The notes under the pieces: model-generated
The model's input: the letters and a program-made list of their open reading frames with translations, nothing else
What the model was told of the DNA's origin: nothing
Databases searched by the model: none
Shown: piece after piece, positions 6,921 to 15,730 of the stretch
Position numbering within the stretch: the first letter of the stretch is position 1
How the letters are laid out: each line of letters starts with the position of its first letter
Translations under genes and position numbers: made by a program
Source: Halopenitus malekzadehii
Lineage (GTDB): Archaea > Halobacteriota > Halobacteria > Halobacteriales > Haloferacaceae
Reading direction: 5' to 3'
Length of the DNA stretch: 64,000 nucleotides
NCBI RefSeq assembly: GCF_900108505.1
Contig: NZ_FNWU01000001.1
Coordinates: forward strand, 310,001-374,000

Positions 6921-9900
6921 TCAGGCCCCCTCGGCGTCGGAGTGGCGGCGCTCGGTCGTCCCTGATCCCGAATCGCCGCCATTGCCGGCATCTCCGGCCG
7001 CGGTTCCGTCCTCATCGGGCAGTGAGAGCGCGGCCAGCAGCGCCTCCAACTGGACCTGCTCGTTCGCCCCCTCGGAGATCCGGTAGTCGGCCTCGCCGAT
7101 CCGCTCCATCAGCCGGACCGCCTCGCGCTCGGAGAGGTCGAACTCCCAGACCGAGCGATGCAGCTGGTCGATCACGTCGCCGCCGGCCATCCCGGTCTCC
7201 GTGAGCAGCGTGTCCAGGGTCGCGCGCGCCTTCGAGAAGTCTCCCGAGAGCGCGTCCGTGACCATCGACTCGATCTTCTCGGGTCTGGCGGTCGCCGTGA
7301 TCGCGTAGACGGCCTGCTCGTCGACGACGTCGCCGGTCGTCGCGGCTGCCTGGAGGGAGTTGATCGCACGACGCATATCGCCGTTTGCGGCGTACACGAG
7401 CGCGTCGACGCCCGCCTCGGTCACCTCGATGTCCTCGGCAGCGGCAATCTCCCGGACCTGGGCCGCGATCGCCTCATCCGACAGCGGCGAGAACCGGAAG
7501 ACGGCACACCGCGACTGGATCGGATCGATGATCTTCGAGGAGTAGTTACACGAGAGGATGAACCGGGTGTTGTCGGAGAACTGCTCCATCGTCCGCCGGA
7601 GCGCTGACTGGGCGTCATCGGTGAGAGAGTCGGCCTCATCAAGAAATATTAGCCGGTGATCGTACCCACCGAACGACGATCGCGCGAAGTTCTTGATCCG
7701 GTCCCGAACCACGTCGATCCCGCGCTGGTCGGAGGCGTTGAGCTCGAGGAAGTTCCCGCGCCAGTCGTCGCCGTAGATCTCGCGGGCGATCGCCGTTGCC
7801 GAGGTAGTGTTGTGCATCACGGTTGGGACCTCGCCGGCGACGTAATTCCGAGTCTCCGGGACCGTCAAGTCGTAAACCCGTTCCTCGGTCTCGACGTGAT
7901 CGACCGACTCGACCCGATCATAGTAGAGCTCCGCATCTGCGATCCGACTCGCCGTCTCGAGTAGTTCGATCGTCTCGACCGACAGCCGGTCCAGCGCCGC
8001 CACCCGAAGCTGCTCGGCGACGCGCTCGAATCGTGTAACGGTCCGTACCGCGTGATCATCGGTGTTCAGCAGGTTCGTGAGATCCGGGGACTCGAACGTG
8101 AGACCCGACACGATCTCCTCGTTCGAGGCGCCGATCAGATCCCGGCAGGTCCGTAGCTCCGCTTGGACCGTCTCGAGTGCCGCCTTCTCGAGCGGTCGGT
8201 CGAGCTCATCGAGCACCTGCAGTGCACGCGTCGCGTACGGAGTTCGTCGCCCGTCGCTGTATTCGAGGAGTCGGTCGGATCGAACGCCGGTCGATTCGGC
8301 GATCGTCGACCGCGTCTCGATCGGTTCCAGGTCGCTTCGTGTGCCGACCCACGTCGCGGGGAGGCTGGTCGTTTCCGCGATCATCGGCTCCAGTCGCTCG
8401 AGCCGCTCCAGTCCTCGCTGAACGTCCTCGATCCGGTCGGTTGCGGCCGTAACGACATTGTCGAGGACCGTACAGTACCGCTCCCGTCCGGGCGTCTCCG
8501 GGTTCAGTGATTTCGGGAGGTGGTCGGTAACGGGGATGTCAAGGCGGTCACACAGTTCCCGAAGCACCATCTGTGCCGGGATCGTGTCGTGGTTCGTGTT
8601 CGCGTCCTTGGCAGCGTGTTCGTGGAGGCGGTCAGCCTTATATCCGATCGAGAAGTCGATCCGGTCGGCGAACGTCTCGAGAGTGTTCGCCCCCGAGATA
8701 TAAAGGGTGTGATAGGTCCGTTCGATCCCGGTTCCGTTCGTCGCTGCCTTTTGGGCAGTTTTTCGCCGGCACGGGACCTCGAACGTCGAAAGCAGGTAGG
8801 CCACCAACGTGATGTGGTCCGCGTTTCGCTGTGTGAGTTCGATGATCCCGTTTGCCGCGATATGAGCCTCGGCGTCGAAGACGGCACGGAGGAACGCCGC
8901 TCGCGAGGCGTCGTCCGCCGAGACGATCGCGGAACCGATCGCCGACGTCCCGGTACCCGATGCGCTGGCGAAGACGTCGAAGACCGCCTCGAGATAGTGC
9001 GTGAGCGTTCGTGAACTGATGCGAACGTATGGGACGTCCTTCCGACGGCCGCGTTCGGTATCCACCTCGAAGAGCGTCCGTGCGGTGGTTTCGAACGCAT
9101 CGAGGAGTTCCTCGTCGGTGTTGTAGAACTTGATCTCCCCGCCGTCGATGTGTGCCTCGCTGATCGTGAGCCCGACGAACCGCGCGAGCTCCGGCGTCAC
9201 GGCGGTCGGTGGCGTGATCGACCGCGATCGGTGGCCGGTGGCGTTGACGTATTCGATCGCTTCCACCGCGGGGACCCAGTCGTTCGGCTGCAAGTCACAC
9301 GCGTGAAGCTCGGAGAGGGGAATCGGCTCCGTCGCCGATCCGGTCGCCCACTCGACGTCGAGCGTTGAGATACGGCCCGAAAGCGACTCCCTCGCGAGCG
9401 TGACTTCGGTGCGGTCCGGATCCATCTCCTCGAACCAGCGGAGCTGCGACTGCGTCCCCATACTCGGTGACGACGATGGATCCGGTTCCGAGGGCGACGA
9501 CGGTTTCGGCTCCGGGAGCGACGACGGTTCCGGTGCGGGAAGTGATAGCGGACGCGCGACTCGATCGCCGGCCTCCAGATCGGCTGCCGGAACCCACTCG
9601 AGTCCGTCCTCAGTGATGATGTGCAGCTTATGTTCCGGCGTTACCCGGAACTCGCCACCATCTCGGGTTTCGATCGTCACCAGTTCGTCCGTTTCCTTCG
9701 CGAACACGTCCGAGGGTGCGACGAATTCGAACTCGTTTCGATCCGTCAACGTCGCGACCGAGAGATCGCTTGACGGCGTCGCGAACCCTTCGATGTCGCC
9801 GACGATGTCCTCGATCCGACGGACGCCATCACCCGTCAGAACCGGCGTATCTCCGGTAACACACTTCCCAACTCCGGCAGGCCCGGAGAAAAGCAGATGC

Positions 9901-10133
9901 GGCAGGTCGTCCTGCTCGATGTAGCTTTCGAGCCGCTCGATGATGTCCTCGTGACCGTGGATGTCCGAGAGGGTCTGCGGTCGATACTTCTCGATCCAGA
10001 TCTCCCGGCCGGTCGCGGTCGCGGCGTCCGCGTCCGACGTCCCTGCCTCGGTATCGGTGTCCGACGTCTTCGTCTCAGCATCCGTGTCCGACGCCCCGGC
10101 CTCGGCATCCGTCGGCTCCTCGGGCTCGCTCAT
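6921..10133 (-). CDS. rfcS: Replication factor C small subunit with an intein in the P-loop
   Basis: The precursor has 1070 residues. The N-extein (1-90) has a Thr/Asp-rich 40-residue tail and then '[21 protein letters not shown]', ending in Walker A 'GPAGVGK'. An intein (residues 91-775) separates this Lys from the next Thr. The C-extein (776-1070) continues '[16 protein letters not shown]', Walker B '[10 protein letters not shown]', '[16 protein letters not shown]' with the SRC arginine finger, and the RFC collar domain. Spliced, it would be about 385 residues, longer than usual because of the N-terminal tail and a Gly/Asp-rich C-terminal tail. It works with the RFC large subunit to load the PCNA clamp. 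The ATG at 10133 has 'GTTTATGA' about 27 bp upstream, so I prefer it over ATG 10160. Confidence 0.95.
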   Translation of the reverse strand: MSEPEEPTDAEAGASDTDAETKTSDTDTEAGTSDADAATATGREIWIEKYRPQTLSDIHGHEDIIERLESYIEQDDLPHLLFSGPAGVGKCVTGDTPVLTGDGVRRIEDIVGDIEGFATPSSDLSVATLTDRNEFEFVAPSDVFAKETDELVTIETRDGGEFRVTPEHKLHIITEDGLEWVPAADLEAGDRVARPLSLPAPEPSSLPEPKPSSPSEPDPSSSPSMGTQSQLRWFEEMDPDRTEVTLARESLSGRISTLDVEWATGSATEPIPLSELHACDLQPNDWVPAVEAIEYVNATGHRSRSITPPTAVTPELARFVGLTISEAHIDGGEIKFYNTDEELLDAFETTARTLFEVDTERGRRKDVPYVRISSRTLTHYLEAVFDVFASASGTGTSAIGSAIVSADDASRAAFLRAVFDAEAHIAANGIIELTQRNADHITLVAYLLSTFEVPCRRKTAQKAATNGTGIERTYHTLYISGANTLETFADRIDFSIGYKADRLHEHAAKDANTNHDTIPAQMVLRELCDRLDIPVTDHLPKSLNPETPGRERYCTVLDNVVTAATDRIEDVQRGLERLERLEPMIAETTSLPATWVGTRSDLEPIETRSTIAESTGVRSDRLLEYSDGRRTPYATRALQVLDELDRPLEKAALETVQAELRTCRDLIGASNEEIVSGLTFESPDLTNLLNTDDHAVRTVTRFERVAEQLRVAALDRLSVETIELLETASRIADAELYYDRVESVDHVETEERVYDLTVPETRNYVAGEVPTVMHNTTSATAIAREIYGDDWRGNFLELNASDQRGIDVVRDRIKNFARSSFGGYDHRLIFLDEADSLTDDAQSALRRTMEQFSDNTRFILSCNYSSKIIDPIQSRCAVFRFSPLSDEAIAAQVREIAAAEDIEVTEAGVDALVYAANGDMRRAINSLQAAATTGDVVDEQAVYAITATARPEKIESMVTDALSGDFSKARATLDTLLTETGMAGGDVIDQLHRSVWEFDLSEREAVRLMERIGEADYRISEGANEQVQLEALLAALSLPDEDGTAAGDAGNGGDSGSGTTERRHSDAEGA
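7809..9863 (-). mobile_element. Intein (685 aa) with LAGLIDADG endonuclease inside rfcS
   Basis: Begins with Cys ('[19 protein letters not shown]', block A), has block B '[13 protein letters not shown]', and ends with '[18 protein letters not shown]' (block F) and 'VMHN' (block G), followed by Thr as the +1 residue. All splicing residues (Cys1, the block B Thr-x-x-His, penultimate His, final Asn, +1 Thr) are present. The centre has two LAGLIDADG-type motifs, '[14 protein letters not shown]' and '[12 protein letters not shown]'; each keeps the acidic residue but has Ala where Gly is usual. A Pro/Ser/Glu-rich linker joins block B to the endonuclease part. The coding sequence looks less GC-rich than the exteins, in line with horizontal spread. 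Insertion is at the Walker A Lys/Thr junction, a classical RFC intein site. Confidence 0.95.
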
Positions 10134-10329
10134 ACGATGGACCACCGCCGGCAGGGTCATAAACGAACCGAGACGCCGGTTTGGCTGGCGGCCAACCGTT
10201 CGACGGAACGGTGACCGCCAGGAACGACTCGACGGTTGCGAGCGCGGGTAGCGTCACGACGCTCAGTTATAAGCGGAATACTGCCACTGCAGCGTATATT
10301 TATCACCTCTAACCTGGTGGAATTGATCG

Positions 10330-11163
10330 CTACGTCCCGACGCGGAACCGCACCTCGATCCCGTCCGGTCCCGTGACGGAGATGCCGTCGTCCACCTCGG
10401 TGACGGCATACTCGCCGTCCGCGAGTCGGCTCTCGAGTGCCTCGATCGCCGCCGCGTCGGGGAGCACCACTTCGAACCACGATACCCCTCTCCCCTCGGT
10501 CGGTCCGGACCGGTGGTTCCACGTGTTCGCGCCGAGATGATGGTGGTAGCCGCCGGCGGAGACGAAGAGCGCGGCCGGCATGGTGGTTTGCGTTTCGAAT
10601 CCGATCCGGTCCACGTAGAAGTCCCGGAACGACGCAAGCGAGGAGACCTCGAGATGGACGTGGCCGACATCCGTTCCGGCGGGGAGTTCCGACTCGCCCG
10701 CGGCAGCGGCTGTCACTGGCTCGAGATCGAGGGGATACGTCCCCATCCGAACGGTTCCATCGTCGCTGCGGGGCCACTCCTCTCGCGGATAATCCCGGTA
10801 GATCTCGATCCCGTTGCCCTCCGGGTCGGTGAGGTATAGCGCCTCGCTCACGCCGTGGTCCGACGCGCCGCCGAGCTGCCAGCGCTCCTGGACGCGGGCT
10901 AACGCGTCGCCCAACGCGCCGCGCGAGGGGACCCTGAACGCGTTGTGAAACAGCCCCGCTCCCGACCGGTGCCGAGCGAACGCATCCGGGTCGTGCTCCA
11001 GCACGAGCAGCGGAGACCCCTCGACGCCGAGCACTGCGGTCGTCTCGGAGCGATTGAGAACGGTGAGTCCGACGACGTCCCGATAGAAGTCAATCATCTC
11101 CGTGAGCTCCGACACCGTGAGCGCGGTTCGTCCGATGCGCGTTTCCGGGGGCAATCCATCCAT
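10330..11163 (-). CDS. CatE-like extradiol ring-cleavage dioxygenase (VOC family)
   Basis: A 277-residue protein made of two vicinal-oxygen-chelate modules. Expected 2-His-1-carboxylate iron ligands are seen as 'VGHVHLEVSS', 'GYHHHLGANTW' and 'VSWFEVVLPD'. 'ALYLTDPEGNGIEIYRDYP' closes the first module. This pattern matches Bacillus CatE-type catechol 2,3-dioxygenase or related glyoxalase-family proteins; the substrate is unknown. ATG 11163 is chosen over an upstream in-frame TTG at 11217. It is divergent from an HxlR regulator with paired inverted repeats in the shared upstream region, which suggests that regulator controls it in response to an aromatic or quinone-like compound. Confidence 0.82.
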   Translation of the reverse strand: MDGLPPETRIGRTALTVSELTEMIDFYRDVVGLTVLNRSETTAVLGVEGSPLLVLEHDPDAFARHRSGAGLFHNAFRVPSRGALGDALARVQERWQLGGASDHGVSEALYLTDPEGNGIEIYRDYPREEWPRSDDGTVRMGTYPLDLEPVTAAAAGESELPAGTDVGHVHLEVSSLASFRDFYVDRIGFETQTTMPAALFVSAGGYHHHLGANTWNHRSGPTEGRGVSWFEVVLPDAAAIEALESRLADGEYAVTEVDDGISVTGPDGIEVRFRVGT

Positions 11164-11287
11164 CTTCGAGGGCACTTCGTCTCCCCCCGAGGGCACTACG
11201 CCTCCCTCCCAGTCCAAGGTCGATCGATCGTCCCGGAGGCACCGAATCCCGGCACCGTCGCGTTTTGTAGTTCCATTACGTTATCTA

Positions 11288-11325
11288 GTTTGGAACCAAA
11301 CCGACTTATAGATCCGGTTATAAGT
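11288..11325. promoter_or_regulatory. Two inverted repeats between the dioxygenase and HxlR genes
   Basis: First repeat: 'gtttgg' 11288-11293 and 'ccaaac' 11296-11301 separated by AA. Second repeat: 'acttata' 11304-11310 and 'tataagt' 11319-11325 with an 8-bp spacer. The left arm of the second repeat sits about 30 bp before the HxlR start at 11339 and is its likely TATA box. A dimeric HxlR protein bound here would block TBP/TFB, so an autoregulatory operator is likely (inference). Confidence 0.65.
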
Positions 11326-11338
11326 ATGTGACCAGGTT

Positions 11339-11695
11339 ATGGCGGCCCAACCACCCGAGACGGATGCCGAGGAGCAGTCCGACGTCGAGCGGCGCAATGC
11401 CGACGTCTGTAACGTCGTTGGAGCGGTCGAAGCGGTGGGATCGAAGTGGAAGCTCGTCGTCCTCAACGACCTCCGGGAGGGCGAGAAGCGATTCAACGAG
11501 CTCAAACGATCGACGGGAGCGAGCTCGTACACGCTGTCCCGCGTCCTCGAGGACCTGGAGGCCGACGGATTCATCGACAACCGCAAGGAGTTGGAGTCGC
11601 CGGTCGCCAGCTACTACACGCTGACTGAGAAGGGGAGTGAGCTCTGCCCCGTGTTCGACGCCCTGGACGAGTGGGGAGCGGACTGGATCGAGTGA
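11339..11695 (+). CDS. HxlR-family winged-helix transcriptional regulator
   Basis: A 118-residue DNA-binding protein. The HxlR core is clear: 'CNVVGAVEAVGSKWKLVVL' (with the early Cys), 'GEKRFNELKRSTGASSYTLS' (recognition helix), 'LEDLEADGFIDNRKE' (wing) and a C-terminal 'YYTLTEKGSEL' dimerisation segment. Family members sense aldehydes, quinones or disulphide stress, often by cysteine. Two cysteines are present (CNVVG and LCPVF). It is divergently arranged with the CatE-like dioxygenase and is followed, after an AT-rich promoter region, by an aldehyde dehydrogenase. This suggests a small electrophile or aromatic detoxification locus. Confidence 0.9.
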   Translation: MAAQPPETDAEEQSDVERRNADVCNVVGAVEAVGSKWKLVVLNDLREGEKRFNELKRSTGASSYTLSRVLEDLEADGFIDNRKELESPVASYYTLTEKGSELCPVFDALDEWGADWIE

Positions 11696-11857
11696 CGTCC
11701 GCTGCCGCGTTCACACGATGGATCTTCGTACGGTACGAGTCTTGCCACGGACGAGTAACTCTGGTACGGTGGTGTAAATATATTTGATTACTACTTCGGT
11801 CATTTTGCGCCATTTATACGCGTTTATAAATTAAATATGGTTTCATTTTGCCGAAGG

Positions 11858-11866
11858 TATTTATGA
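11858..11866 (+). promoter_or_regulatory. TATA box of the aldehyde dehydrogenase gene
   Basis: 'TATTTATGA' is centred about 27 bp before ATG 11889, fitting a leaderless transcript. The preceding 120 bp (11760-11860) is by far the most AT-rich part of the neighbourhood and has several further TATA-like runs, for example 'gcgtttataaatt' near 11820, so more than one start site or an operator is possible. Confidence 0.6.
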
Positions 11867-11888
11867 TACAACGTCATTGAAACAGCCA

Positions 11889-13328
11889 ATGTCCGTACTC
11901 GAGACCACTGGACGGGACCTGTTCATCGATGGCGACTGGACGACTGCGTCGACCGACGAACGGTTCGCGACGATGGACCCTGCGACGGAAACCGAGGTCA
12001 CGACGGTTGCGGCGGCAACGGCAGAGGACGTCGACCGCGCAGTGACCGCGGCCCGGGAGTCGGCCCCGGCCTGGCGCTCGAAACCACCTGCCGAACGGAG
12101 TCGGATCGTTCGCGCCGTCGCGGACCGTATTCGAGACGCCGCGAGCGAACTGGCTGCCATCGAGAGTCGAGACCAGGGGAAACCGCTCACACAGGCCCGC
12201 GACGACGTTGCGGACGCGGCTCGATACTTCGAATACTACGCTGGCGCCGCCGACAAGCTCGAGGGCGAAAGCATTCCGCTCGACGAGGGGAGCCTCAACC
12301 TCACCACGCGGGAACCGTACGGGGTAAGCGGCCAGATCATCCCGTGGAACTTCCCGTTGAGCATTACTGCCCGCGGGATGGCCCCGGCGTTAGTGGCCGG
12401 GAATACGGTGGTCGTCAAACCCGCACCGACGACGCCCCTCTCCGCGCTGTCTCTGGCGGAGATCTGTTCGGACGCCGGCGTTCCGGACGGCGTGGTGAAC
12501 GTCGTCACCGGTGGAGCGGAACCGGGAGCAGCGCTTTCCGCACACGATGGCGTCGATCAACTCACCTTCACGGGGAGCGTCCCGACCGGAGAAGCGGTAA
12601 TGCGATCCGCCGCGGAGACGATCACGCCGGTCACGCTCGAGTTGGGTGGAAAGAATCCCGCCATCGTAATGGCCGACGCCGATATCGATGACGCCGCGCG
12701 CTGGATCGCGACGGGGATCTTCACGAACGCCGGTCAGATCTGTTCGGCGGCCGACAGGGCGATCGTTCACGAATCGGTCTACGACGAGTTCATCGACCGC
12801 ATCGTCGACCAGGCGGAGTCGTACACGCTCGGCCCCGGGCAGGACGATCCCGATATGGGGCCGCTCAACCACGCCGAGCACTTCGAGTCCGTCCTGGAAT
12901 ACGTCGATGTCGGTCTGGAGGAGGGGGCGACGCTCGAAACCGGCGGCGAACCGCTCGACCGTGACGGCCATTTCCTCCGGCCGACGGTGCTTTCGGACGT
13001 CGAGAACGATATGCGGATCGCGCAGGAGGAGATCTTTGGGCCGGTTCTCGCGGTGATTCCGTTTTCGGACCGCGAGGAGGCGGTCGAGATTGCGAACGAC
13101 GTGGAGTTCGGACTCGCCGGTGGCGTCTTCTCCCGGGACGTCAAACGGGCATTGAACGTCGCTCGAGACGTCGACGCGGGAAGCGTCTACGTGAACGAGT
13201 GGTTCGGCGGGTCCGTCGAAACCCCGTTCGGCGGAATGGCCAAAAGTGGGATCGGCCGTGAGAAGGGATTCGAAGCCCTCGATTCGTATTCACAGACCAA
13301 GAGCATCTCGGTCAACCTCGGCGAGTAG
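11889..13328 (+). CDS. NAD(P)-dependent aldehyde dehydrogenase
   Basis: A 479-residue ALDH-superfamily enzyme. Seen: 'GQIIPWNFPLSI' (substrate and cofactor region), 'FTGSVPTGEAVM' (Rossmann turn), the general-base glutamate in 'ELGGKNPAIV', the catalytic cysteine in 'NAGQICSAADR', and 'EEIFGPVLAVIPF' near the C-terminus. It oxidises aldehydes to acids; by overall pattern it resembles betaine-aldehyde or succinate-semialdehyde dehydrogenases, but substrate cannot be assigned. ATG 11889 is preferred to TTG 11877 because of TATA spacing. Its own strong AT-rich promoter lies just after the HxlR gene. A perfect 13-bp tandem duplication follows the gene at 13377-13402. Confidence 0.9.
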   Translation: MSVLETTGRDLFIDGDWTTASTDERFATMDPATETEVTTVAAATAEDVDRAVTAARESAPAWRSKPPAERSRIVRAVADRIRDAASELAAIESRDQGKPLTQARDDVADAARYFEYYAGAADKLEGESIPLDEGSLNLTTREPYGVSGQIIPWNFPLSITARGMAPALVAGNTVVVKPAPTTPLSALSLAEICSDAGVPDGVVNVVTGGAEPGAALSAHDGVDQLTFTGSVPTGEAVMRSAAETITPVTLELGGKNPAIVMADADIDDAARWIATGIFTNAGQICSAADRAIVHESVYDEFIDRIVDQAESYTLGPGQDDPDMGPLNHAEHFESVLEYVDVGLEEGATLETGGEPLDRDGHFLRPTVLSDVENDMRIAQEEIFGPVLAVIPFSDREEAVEIANDVEFGLAGGVFSRDVKRALNVARDVDAGSVYVNEWFGGSVETPFGGMAKSGIGREKGFEALDSYSQTKSISVNLGE

Positions 13329-13376
13329 GGTCCATTTGCCGTGGCCCGTCGTCGCGCCTCGCCGTGCCTCGTCGCT

Positions 13377-13402
13377 GCGGCCCGTCGCCGCGGCCCGTCG
13401 CC
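13377..13402. repeat. 13-bp perfect tandem duplication after the ALDH gene
   Basis: 'gcggcccgtcgcc' at 13377-13389 and again at 13390-13402, in a run of related imperfect copies from about 13340. It lies in the 118-bp spacer before the SAMP2-redoxin gene. Confidence 0.9.
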
Positions 13403-13446
13403 GCGGGAACCGATCTGTTCAACCCGATCCGGGCCCGAGCACGGGT

Positions 13447-14136
13447 ATGCACGTCACCGTCGAGGTCATCGGCGAGGGGACCCACGAGCTCGCCTGCGAG
13501 CCCGAGGATACCTACGCCGATCTGATCCGGTCGGTGGGCTATAGCCCCCAGGAGGCCGCTGCGCTCGTCGACGGGTCGCCGGTTCCCGAGGACCGCGCCG
13601 TCGACGCCGAGCGCGTGACGGTCCTCCGACTCATCAAGGGCGGGTCCGGGCGCGGCTACGTGCCCGAGACGGTCGACTTCGAGGGCGCGAACGTCGGTCC
13701 GGGACCGGACCCGTTCGCCCTGTCCGACCTCGAAACGGATATTGCGGTCCTGCTGTTCCACCGCGACCACCTCTGTGGGAACTGTCGCACGCAGGTCAAG
13801 GCCGTCGTCTCGAACCACGACTCGCTCCGCGAGGCCGGCGTCGAGGCGGTGTCGATCCTGCCGGAGGACCGCGAGCGGGCTGCCGAGTGGGTGGCGGAGT
13901 ATGACGTTCCCTACCCCTTCATCGCGGACCCGGAGACCGAGATCGCGAGCCAGTACGGCCAGTCGCGCCGATTCGGCCCGATCGGCCGGCGGATCGACCT
14001 GATCGGCCGGATGCCCGAGGTCGTGCTCGTCGATCTGCGCCGGGAGCCCGAAGTTCTCTGGCGGTACACCGGGTCCCACCCTGGCGACCGACCGGGGATC
14101 GATGCGATCCTCGAGGAGGCGCGGAAGTTCGCGTGA
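13447..14136 (+). CDS. SAMP2-like ubiquitin-like modifier fused in frame to a redoxin
   Basis: A 229-residue protein. Residues 1-66 are a complete SAMP2-type beta-grasp modifier: 'MHVTVEVIGEGTHEL', 'LVDGSPVPEDRAV' and the end 'VTVLRLIKGG' at exactly position 66, where free SAMP2 stops. The reading frame continues without a stop ('SGRGY') into a thioredoxin-fold redoxin: 'PETVDFEGANVGPG', strand 'DIAVLLFHRDHL', dithiol 'CGNC' at about residues 114-117, and 'VPYPFIADPETEIAS'. Free SAMP2 attaches through its C-terminal Gly-Gly, so activity would need cleavage after Gly66, for example by a JAMM-type protease. An internal GTG at 13663 could alternatively start a free redoxin. Position 58 is Thr, whereas SAMP2 of Haloferax, as I recall, has the chain-forming Lys58. 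The downstream GNAT gene overlaps by 4 bp. Confidence 0.85.
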   Translation: MHVTVEVIGEGTHELACEPEDTYADLIRSVGYSPQEAAALVDGSPVPEDRAVDAERVTVLRLIKGGSGRGYVPETVDFEGANVGPGPDPFALSDLETDIAVLLFHRDHLCGNCRTQVKAVVSNHDSLREAGVEAVSILPEDRERAAEWVAEYDVPYPFIADPETEIASQYGQSRRFGPIGRRIDLIGRMPEVVLVDLRREPEVLWRYTGSHPGDRPGIDAILEEARKFA

Positions 14137-14627
14137 GGGTCCCCTCGAGCGACCCGCCAGCGGGGATCGCGATCCGGCCCGCCGAGGCGGGCGACGCCGT
14201 CGATGTCCTCCGAGTTCTCGAGGGTGCCTTGCTCGAGGTCGACGCCGAGACACTCCGGTCCGGGATCGAGGCCGGCCGCGTCCTCCTTGCGGAGACTGAT
14301 CCTGAGTCCGGGAACGAACGAGCCCGGACCGTCGTCGGGGCACTCTCCCTGGTGCCCTGCGACGAACCGTCTCGGAGTGCGTGCGGCGACCGACTTCACG
14401 TCGACGCCGTGGCCGTCACGCGCCACCGGCGTGAGGCCGGAATCGGCTCCGCGCTCGTGCGGGCCGCGATCGACCTGGCTGCGGCACGCGAGGTGACCCG
14501 ACTCACCGCCGCCTTCGAGAGCGATCTCCGTGAGTTCTACGCCGACCTCGGGTTCCGGATCGAGCCGGTCGAGGGAGCCGACCGGCTGCGTGGCGTCGTC
14601 GACGTCGGAGCGATCGATCGACGCTAA
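14133..14627 (+). CDS. GNAT-family N-acetyltransferase
   Basis: A 164-residue acetyltransferase. 'IAIRPAEAGDAVDVLRVLEG' begins the fold; 'VDAVAVTRHRREAGIGSALV' is the acetyl-CoA pyrophosphate-binding motif A (R/Q-x-x-G-x-G/A, here RREAGIGSA); 'LREFYADLGFRIEP' is motif B. The substrate is unknown. It begins with GTG overlapping the redoxin-fusion stop (GTGA), so the two are translationally coupled. That pairing makes a protein or modifier substrate conceivable, but nothing proves it. Confidence 0.83.
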   Translation: MRVPSSDPPAGIAIRPAEAGDAVDVLRVLEGALLEVDAETLRSGIEAGRVLLAETDPESGNERARTVVGALSLVPCDEPSRSACGDRLHVDAVAVTRHRREAGIGSALVRAAIDLAAAREVTRLTAAFESDLREFYADLGFRIEPVEGADRLRGVVDVGAIDRR

Positions 14628-14779
14628 CGGCGGGCCGGCGGGTAGCGGCGATCTGGTGTTCACACGGTGTCGACCCCATTCGACGTGCCTTTCCGGGTCG
14701 ACCACGTCACGATCGGTATGAACGTGCGTTCGTCAGCGGCCGATTCCCGGACTGATCCACGGGGATCGGGGAGGCATCC

Positions 14780-15592
14780 ATGAGCGGGAAGGACGAGTAC
14801 TACAACCGCTCCAAGCAGGAGGGCTACCGCAGCCGGGCCGCCTACAAGCTCCGGCAACTCGACGAGACGGCCTCGCTGTTCGACCGGAACGACACCGTCG
14901 TCGACCTGGGCGCGGCGCCGGGCGGCTGGCTGCAGGTCGCCGCAGAGCGCGTCGGCGCCGGTGGGACCGTGGTCGGCGTCGACCTCCAGCGAATCCGGGA
15001 TCTCGATCCGGATGCGGATGGGGGCGAGGACGACTGGGGCGACGGCGACGTCGCGAGCGTCGAGACGATCCGGGGCGATATGACCGAGGCGAAGACCCAG
15101 GACCGCCTCCGCGAGACGATCGGTGACCGTGGGGCCGACGTCGTCGTCTCGGATATGGCGCCGAATATGACTGGCGAGTACAACCTCGACCACGCCCGGT
15201 CGGTCCACCTCGCACGACAGGCGTTCGAGGTCGCGCTGGACCTCCTGGCGCCCGGCGGCGATCTCGTCGTCAAGGTGTTCCAGGGGCAGGATCTCGAGGC
15301 GCTTCAGGACGACATCGAGGCGGAGTTCGAGTACGTCCGCGTCGTCTCCCCGCCCGCCTCGCGCGACTCCTCCTCGGAGGTGTACCTCGTCGCGAAGGGG
15401 CTGATGACCGCGCCCGTCGAGGCGGGTGACCGGGTTTCGGTCGAGATCGAGGACGTCGGCGACGAGGGCGACGGGATCGCCACGGTGGACGGCTACACGC
15501 TGTTCGTGCCCGGCACCGAGGCCGGCGAGACCGTCGAGATCGTCGTCGACGACGTCAAGCCGCGGTTCGGCTTCGCCGAGCGCGTCGACTGA
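14780..15592 (+). CDS. rlmE: RlmE/FtsJ rRNA 2'-O-methyltransferase with TRAM domain
   Basis: A 270-residue SAM-dependent methyltransferase expected to methylate the ribose of a uridine in 23S rRNA. The K-D-K-E tetrad is visible: Lys in 'RSRAAYKLRQL', Asp in 'VVSDMAPNMTG', Lys in 'LVVKVFQGQD' and Glu in 'SSEVYLVAKG'. The SAM site is 'VVDLGAAPGGWLQVAAE'. Residues from about 210 form a TRAM RNA-binding domain ('DRVSVEIEDVGDEGDGIA', 'LFVPGTEAGETVEI'), a fusion typical of archaeal RlmE. It lies 138 bp upstream of alaS on the same strand. Confidence 0.93.
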   Translation: MSGKDEYYNRSKQEGYRSRAAYKLRQLDETASLFDRNDTVVDLGAAPGGWLQVAAERVGAGGTVVGVDLQRIRDLDPDADGGEDDWGDGDVASVETIRGDMTEAKTQDRLRETIGDRGADVVVSDMAPNMTGEYNLDHARSVHLARQAFEVALDLLAPGGDLVVKVFQGQDLEALQDDIEAEFEYVRVVSPPASRDSSSEVYLVAKGLMTAPVEAGDRVSVEIEDVGDEGDGIATVDGYTLFVPGTEAGETVEIVVDDVKPRFGFAERVD

Positions 15593-15730
15593 GTCCGGTC
15601 GGTTGCCCCCGGTCTCGGCAGCGGCGATCGAGACCGGTCGTTCGAGACCGCCTGCGGGCCCGATCCCGCAGTAGCGACGGATCGACCGACCCCGGAACCC
15701 TTTTGGCCGAACGCCAGCCACACAACGGTA

